A stretch of DNA of 64,000 nucleotides from Asparagus officinalis (lineage: Eukaryota > Streptophyta > Magnoliopsida > Asparagales > Asparagaceae), in contig NC_033795.1 in the NCBI RefSeq assembly GCF_001876935.1, positions 61,533,260 to 61,597,259 of the forward strand, in the 5' to 3' direction. Shown one piece after another: positions 58,846 through 64,000 of this stretch. The notes under the pieces were generated by a model. The model saw only the letters and a list, made by a program, of their open reading frames with translations, was not told the origin of the DNA and did not search any database. Within the stretch, counting starts at the first letter, position 1. Every line of letters begins with the position of its first letter. The translations under genes were made by a program, and so were the position numbers.

Positions 58846-60820
58846 CTCGCTCGAAATCTTCCTCATAGTCTTCAGGATCTCCGCCTGAGGCCTCTCCTGC
58901 AGAACTGAAGGCCTTATTTCCTTCTTCGTCAATTCGGCGGGTCTTGCCCCACGCCCTCTGTGACCGAGCACCGTCCCGAATCACACGAGAATCAACCTGA
59001 GAAGCTTCCTCGGCCACTAGCTCTTCAATCGGATTCACGGGGACAGTTTTATTAGCTGCTAACAACCACCTACAGCTTAAGAAGGTGAGATTCAACTGCC
59101 GCTCAGCACTCGGGAGACTGAACTTAGCACCAGTGCAGCCCGTCACGGTCCACAACCATGCACGAAGACCGTCCACCAAACCTCCATGAGTCCGAAGCTG
59201 CTGACGTGGATTCCCGACGTAAAGCTGATCATAACCAAACTGACGGGCGAATCGGCAGGGTAGATATGGCTCTATAAAACACTGATTCCCCACCCGGAAG
59301 GTCAGATAGCCCGGCCTAATGTTCACTAGCCAATTAAAGCAGCCGATATCTAAATAAGTTCGATACTCCCTCGGCTTCTTTCTGTGTGAAAGTACTAGAA
59401 ATCTGTCGAAGCCCTCGATGAATGTTAGCCACCATCACCGGAAGAAGCGAAAGTTCCTTTTTGTAGGCAAGTTGAACCGCTGGGTAGAGCACTTCCAATG
59501 GCAAAGTGTCACCGGACTGATACGGGACCACGCATTTCTTTAGCCAGATAGTGAGGTAACCTGCAAGAAGGGTCATCGGCTGAATCGGTGCGGTCGCATG
59601 CCATAAGAATGATTTAAACTTGGTCCCTGCAGGAAAGCCACTCTCAGGACTGCTAATGGTATAGGAATGAGCGTCAATCTTCTTCAGTAGACTATTAACC
59701 CCTGAAGGAGTGAGTGGTGCCAGCTCACAAATAGCCTCGCCAGAATTGCTCTCTAGATTTCTGAACAAATAAGACGCGAACTGCTTCAGGCTCACATGTG
59801 ATTTAGTCCTCTTCGCTAAAGGCTCAGACTGCGCCAAAGCAATATGGTAGTGACATGTGAGATCCCATAAAGTCTCATAGCGGTCGGGCATACGGTCCTT
59901 CTGCTGACTCAATTCATGGTTGGAAGGAAAGTACTCCTGATATAACATCTGACCCATGGGCAAACCAGAAATTTTGTGCATCTCATGGAGAGCCAAGCCC
60001 AACTCTCCGTGCCTAGTCAGAAAAGTGTTCGAATCCGGGTTATAGAGCTCGCACAAAGCAAAGAAATGCTTGGCGCTGACGGGTAAGCCATACATGGTGG
60101 AACGAATAGCTGCATATAGACCACAAGCGTACAACTCCTCGCTCCATCGGCTTAAGACGTATTTCTTCATGTGAGTTCACCAAAGCTTGTCTAAAGAATG
60201 GACCCAGCCATAAAATCTATGATGCGTCGCAGGCATCTCCCGTCCTAAGTCAGCGAGGCGATTCCTCAAAGTAGAGGCAGAGGCAAAAAACTCGTTACGT
60301 AGCGGTGTATCTAGTCCCAGTACTCCAGGACGCAATCCAATGATATGATTCCTGCTCGAACCAGGAGCTGCCTGATGAGTGATATAGCCACAGTGAACGC
60401 TATCATGCTCCTCCATCAAGCGCCACGACATCTCCCGTTTAGCAGCCTGACGCCTGAGCTTAGTCAACGAACGGTGTCGAGGAATCTTCGGCAAATATAT
60501 GAAACCACCGGTATTCTTATGAAGCCACTGCTCGGCATCAATGAACACTGCATCAGGATCTCTGACAGAATCGACAAATAAAAAGTCAGTCTTCCTGAGA
60601 GACTGAACAGAACTGGCATCCTTCACGAAAGGCGCATCTGTAATCAACTGTCGAAGAGCTCGATGTCCACCTTCCTTCACCACTTGGGCAACCTCTATCG
60701 ACGTGCCCAGAACAAACTGAAGAGTAAGTGGAATGGGTGAAAAATCATCGGACGTCGAGTAATACTCGTCACGACGTCCGTTCACCGCATGAGATGAAAA
60801 TGCTCCGGAAGGATACTCCA
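58846..60820 (-). pseudogene. Large exon of the antisense gene: plant mobile domain-like region
   Basis: The N-terminal 215 codons (VEYPSGAFSSHAVNGRR...) match nothing I recognise. After an in-frame TGA the next 278 codons resemble the aminotransferase-like plant mobile domain: TRHGELGLALHEMHKISGLP near the start, and TIWLKKCVVPYQSGDTLPLE followed by SLLPVMVANIHRGLRQI towards the end. A one-base frame change near 59340 leads into NWLVNIRPGYLTFRVGN and a basic, acidic-tailed stretch (EDYEEDFER) up to the donor at 58845. Plant mobile domain proteins such as MAIN and MAIL1 act in transposon silencing in plants. Confidence 0.7.
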
Positions 60821-61267
60821 CTGAAAACAAGCAATTAAACGTTTGTTAATTCCAGTTATAAAAGGAAATTGAACTCATCTTACAAATGGGTAAGATAGAG
60901 TCATTGCCTTATAAAGGGTGAGACGATTTGGCCACATTGTGCATTCATAAGATAGGGTATATCGACGATATATCCCTGCCTTATAAAGAACAATGCAGCT
61001 TCAAATCGCCCCCTTTATTTTGAGATATGGTTTTGACCAAGCAAAACCTATCTTTAAAGCATCGATCCTCACCAAGGAGAATCAAGGCTCTTCCCGATTG
61101 CCTCACCAAGGAGAATAACGTGGGGAAAAAGGACCATTTTGCAAATTTCCAGAAAAAAGGACTAATTTGTAAATTTCCAAATATGTCAAAAATAGCTCAC
61201 CAGCGTACGAGGGAAGCACGCCATCAGCCGATGCAGTAGGGGAGCGACCTCTTGGGACACGCGACAT

Positions 61268-61660
61268 GATGATCTGCAAAATAAATCAGGGGGGTCAGAT
61301 CCAGAAAAAATTTCCCTTTTTATTACAATTCAACCCCCCTGAAAGATGAGCTCGAGGCGCCAAATCATAATCCTAACCCTCATATGCAATCCCACAAATT
61401 CATAAATTGAATTAAGCATGAAATATCCTAAAATTATGGAGGATATACCTGAAAGAAAGCTCGAGGATCCGACAAAAATCAGATCTTGAAAGAGGCTCGA
61501 ACCACGTGCTCGAGGGGCCTGAGAGAAATTTTTATATGGAGATTTTTGAAGGATTTTTCAGTCTAAGATCCAAAGGAAGGCTAGATCTAAGACAAATATG
61601 AGGATTTGAGGGAGAAAGGATGCACGAGGGAAGAGAAATCAAGAAAATTGGACAAAAGGG
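61268..61660 (-). promoter_or_regulatory. Probable 5' leader of the antisense gene with a leader intron
   Basis: Just upstream of the start codon the minus strand has TTATTTTGCAG (acceptor, near 61273-61283). A donor CAG/GTATAT lies near 61449, suggesting an intron of about 175 bases within the untranslated leader. Further upstream is purine-rich leader-like sequence. No TATA box is obvious. Confidence 0.45.
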
Positions 61661-61714
61661 GGGCCGGCCCTAGGAGGAGGAAAAGAAAGAAAAAAGAACC
61701 CCTTTTATAATGTG

Positions 61715-61910
61715 AACAAGACCTGAACCAGACCGGACCAGGTTGAACCAGACCAGACCAGTCCAAATCAGCTCAAAAGAGGCTGAACCAGTCTTGAACC
61801 AGTTCTGAACCAGCCTTGAACCAGTTTGAACCAGTCTTGAACCAGGTTGAACCAGTTTGAACCAGATTTGAACCAGATTCGAACCAGAATTCAAATTGAA
61901 GCTGAACCGA
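61715..61910. repeat. TGAACCAG / CTGGTTCA tandem repeats upstream of the antisense gene
   Basis: About 15 imperfect copies of an 11-15-base unit with the core TGAACCAG occur in 200 bases. They lie 450-640 bases upstream of the antisense start codon, where a promoter would be expected, and about 600 bases before the 3' LTR. Open frames on the minus strand here (LVQTGSRLVQ-like) follow from the repeat. Confidence 0.7.
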
Positions 61911-61984
61911 GCATCGAAACAACTTGAAATCGACCAAGGGTTCAGTCCTTTGTTTATTCTTTCCTCTCCCACACATTCGGAAGG

Positions 61985-62511
61985 GTCGGAAGATTTTTTT
62001 TGAGCCTAATTACTGCTTTTTTGGGTCATTATCAGGCCGGTTCAGTTCATTATCGAGCCGGTTCAGCTCATTCGGACATGAACAATACTCCAATAAGGTA
62101 TACGAGTATAAACTATTCCCTATTTTTGGTTGAGAAGTTTCTGGAGAATATTTTTCTAAAAATATTCTTAAGGATAACTCAACAACACTACGCCGGACAA
62201 TGCGTCGCAAATAAAGACTCAACGCCAACAATCGAGGGTCAGTTCTATGTTGAACCAACAAACACGAGCTAAAGATCAGAAAATCAGGAATCGACTTCAA
62301 GTTTAAAATTCCGACAACGGTCAGACAATAAATGCAGCACCGGAACCCTTGCAGACATTCGACAAAGCACTGAATAGCCTGAAGGATTGAAGGAATCAAG
62401 AACAGAAGTCATTCCAAAGTCCCGTTACACCATAAACATGCTTCCCAAATTCCTTGGAAATAAAACAGAAGATGCATATAAAGGAGGCTGAAATACTTTG
62501 GAGGGGGTATC
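61985..62511 (+). other. Element B terminal 3'UTR and polypurine tract
   Basis: GAGCCGGTTCAG repeats (62030-62070) are followed by a GTATACGAGTATAAAC module, a stem-loop module (62132-62180) with a perfect inner 10-base stem, and a tail shared with C at 15070-15130. It ends with CTTTGGAGGGGGTATC (62497-62511), the plus-strand primer tract next to the LTR. Confidence 0.78.
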
Positions 62512-63709
62512 TGTAGGCGTATAAAACTGCCTATAGGTCCCTGAACACAGCTCGGCACGGTGATTCGACAAACCAACGAACCATCGGGTGACGTATCTAA
62601 ACACGAACGTCAGTCCACAACATCGAAGCCAAGTGACACGCAACGAAGCGGATTAACGAGGCGACGAGGTTAACGAATCGCACGCAAGTAACGGAATGCA
62701 TCCATTCGCGTGCGGGATCAAGCCAACGGTTCGAGGAGTCAACGAGTCATTCAACCATAGAATGGATTCGAACTCAAACACCAAGGCGGATTTACTGCCA
62801 AATCGAGTCATTCAACCATAGAATGGATTCGAACTCAAACACCAAGGCGGATTTACTGCCAAATCGGGATCCAGACTTCCAATCAGAGTCCAGATAACCA
62901 ATAAAACTTGGATAAACCGCGAAACCATAAAACCGGACAACGGACAACACGGCACAACACCTGGAGGACTCGGCCAAAACCGAGCTACCTCTAGGTGGCT
63001 CGGTGAAAACCGAGCCACCTCCAGGCCGGCCCAGATCTGTGCCAAGGCACAGATCTGAGAGCCTATAAATATGAGGGCATGGTTCATTTTTGAAACTCGG
63101 TGGCCGATCCACCAAGGTGGTCGGCCACCTGTGCCAAGGCACAGTTTTGAGTGCCTATAAATAGGCTATGGGGGCTCATTTGTGAAGGGTTGGAATTTTT
63201 GACGGCGAAGCTCTGCTGAATTGAGATCTGAACCTTGGAGATTTCAAGCTTTGAAGACTTGCTCTTTCAGATCCGGTGCTCGGCGATCGTCCACGTCAAA
63301 TAAGGCAGGAGTTCGAGAGGGATCGGATCTGAGATCTACACGGTTATCCTCCGGATCAAAGCTTGGCCTTTGATCCTGAGAAGGCTACTATTTCCTTGGT
63401 GAAATAGTACCCCCCGGCTGTTATTTCCTTCGTGAGATAACACCCGTTATACCATGTAGATTCGACCGGATCTAGATCGCGCGGTGGTCCACGGATTAAC
63501 CCCGGCGCAGGCGAAGAACCCACAAAAGCGAGTGACCACAAAATAGGAGCTCGTGATTCGTTCGAAAAAGGAAAGTTGTAATCTTTTTATTTTTTTCTTT
63601 GATTTTGTTGTAACCGGATCTTATAAAAAGACCGGATCTTTTGTAATTGAAAAACAGTTACTTGAGAGAACAATGAATTCAATGAAGAAAGCAATTTTTC
63701 TCGCGAACA
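62512..63709 (+). repeat. Element B 3' LTR with duplicated promoter core
   Basis: It starts TGTAGGCGTATAAAACTGC and ends TCGCGAACA. It is longer than the 5' LTR because of an extra promoter block: two TATA boxes (63063-63070 and 63156-63164), the first preceded by a perfect palindrome of arm CAGATCTGTGCC with AA spacer (63032-63057). There is also a 61-base tandem duplication beginning at 62743. Confidence 0.93.
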
Positions 63710-64000
63710 GGATCGTCATCCAAGAAGAAAGCAAAGGGGAAAGGGAAATCTTGTTGTGGAGCCGCAGCAATTCAAGAAGAAAATGATGAAAGAATCCCCG
63801 CTTTCCCACTCTCCGAAGATGAGCAAGAAGTCTTTGCAACCAACGGAGAACCGGTCTTTGCTACTCGGAGTGGAAACGAATATCATTTCAACTATCCGAA
63901 CACCTCCGAGCAGTTAGCTAAACAGGGGGTAACCAAAACCGTTCCCTCCAAGACATTAACAGAAACAGGAGTGGTCACAACTCCCTCAGTACCTGTTGAA
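63710..64000 (+). CDS. gag: Element D gag, continuation after element B (open to window end)
   Basis: After the repeated target bases the frame resumes in phase with D gag before the insertion and stays open to the window edge: SSKKKAKGKGKSC, FPLSEDEQEVFATNG, TRSGNEYHFNYPN, KQGVTK. This matches the gag-protease linker of A (6480-6730) and B (50320-50570). A short internal repeat duplicates the VFAT segment. D as a whole is broken upstream, but this part has no stop. Confidence 0.82.

Larger units (their letters stand above)
57066..61267 (-). pseudogene. Antisense multi-exon gene with plant-mobile-domain-like exon, carried by element B
   Basis: The gene runs opposite to gag-pol. Start codon ATG at 61265-61267 (MSRVPRGRS). 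Proposed coding exons: 61267-61201, 60820-58846, 58778 to about 58392, about 58284-58236, 58168-58029, 57928-57847 and 57771-57066. Splice junctions are well formed (donors GTGAGC, GTTAGT, GTAAGT, GTACGT, GTATAA; acceptors TTTTCAG, TTTCAG, GTGTCAG, AACAG, GTGTAG), and phase is kept across the first, second and last junctions. Damage: TGA at 60177-60179, a frameshift near 59340, TAA at 58444-58446, and an extra GA near 57275. The protein's role is unknown. Confidence 0.78.
46311..63709 (+). mobile_element. Element B: full-length 17.4 kb Tat-lineage Ty3/gypsy element with antisense gene
   Basis: Two LTRs (46311-47419 and 62512-63709) are flanked by the target duplication GGATC (46306-46310 and 63710-63714), which splits the gag of element D. 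In order it has LTR, primer site, gag, protease, RT, RNase H, second RNase H, integrase, a repeat-rich UTR, an antisense multi-exon gene, a GGTTCA-repeat region, UTR modules, purine tract and LTR. Antisense extra genes in the 3' region are known from Tat relatives such as Grande. Pol has many stops. By eye the LTRs differ at a few percent of positions plus private tandem duplications. Confidence 0.95.

Noticed and set aside
61670..61976. Minus-strand frames reading LVQTGSRLVQ-type repeats
   Set aside because: Produced by the tandem TGAACCAG units; no start context, domain or splice link to the antisense gene.

Overview
This window is plant nuclear DNA made almost entirely of nested, decayed retrotransposons. 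I see no single-copy host gene and no tRNA or rRNA gene. The plant assignment rests on the families present: Ty3/gypsy elements of the Tat type with two RNase H domains, a chromodomain-bearing Ty3/gypsy element, Ty1/copia elements primed by initiator-methionine tRNA, and a plant L1-type LINE with a DUF4283-like ORF1. The species cannot be named from the sequence. The density and nesting suggest heterochromatin.

Layout. 1-10541: a minus-strand Tat element (A; gag-protease-RT-RNase H-second RNase H-integrase), with an inverted gag/3'UTR piece (728-1440) and a second integrase fragment (1-727) joined to its 3' side. 10542-12813: an unrelated promoter-like segment and a plus-strand Tat 3' end with LTR (H). 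12814-24180: a minus-strand LINE split by a gag-only Tat element (C, 13993-21543, target duplication ATGAG). 24290-24970: plus-strand LINE C-terminus. 26159-37780: a minus-strand chromovirus (E), whose right LTR holds a solo LTR (34514-35763, target duplication AACCT). 37781-39634: AT-rich, unassigned. 39635-43804: two Ty1/copia remnants. 43805-46310 and 63710-64000: Tat LTRs and a gag copy (D), split by a complete 17.4 kb Tat element (B, 46311-63709, target duplication GGATC).

Element B is the centrepiece. Behind pol it carries, on the opposite strand, a multi-exon gene (about 57066-61267) with well-formed splice sites, a plant-mobile-domain-like exon and a coiled-coil exon. Antisense introns cannot be spliced out of the retrotransposon's own RNA, so the gene can be copied intact with its introns. 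In the Tat family the gag start codon lies inside the LTR, a few codons before its CA end, so every LTR carries a short leader that reads into whatever follows. The LTR promoters have palindromes directly upstream of the TATA box, and the 3'UTRs carry a stem-loop module whose arms covary between copies.

All pol copies are dead. Many lesions are C-to-T or G-to-A transitions (CGA to TGA, CAA to TAA, catalytic Glu to Lys, catalytic Asp to Asn), as expected of methylated DNA. Tandem duplications of about 43-72 bp recur in almost every element.
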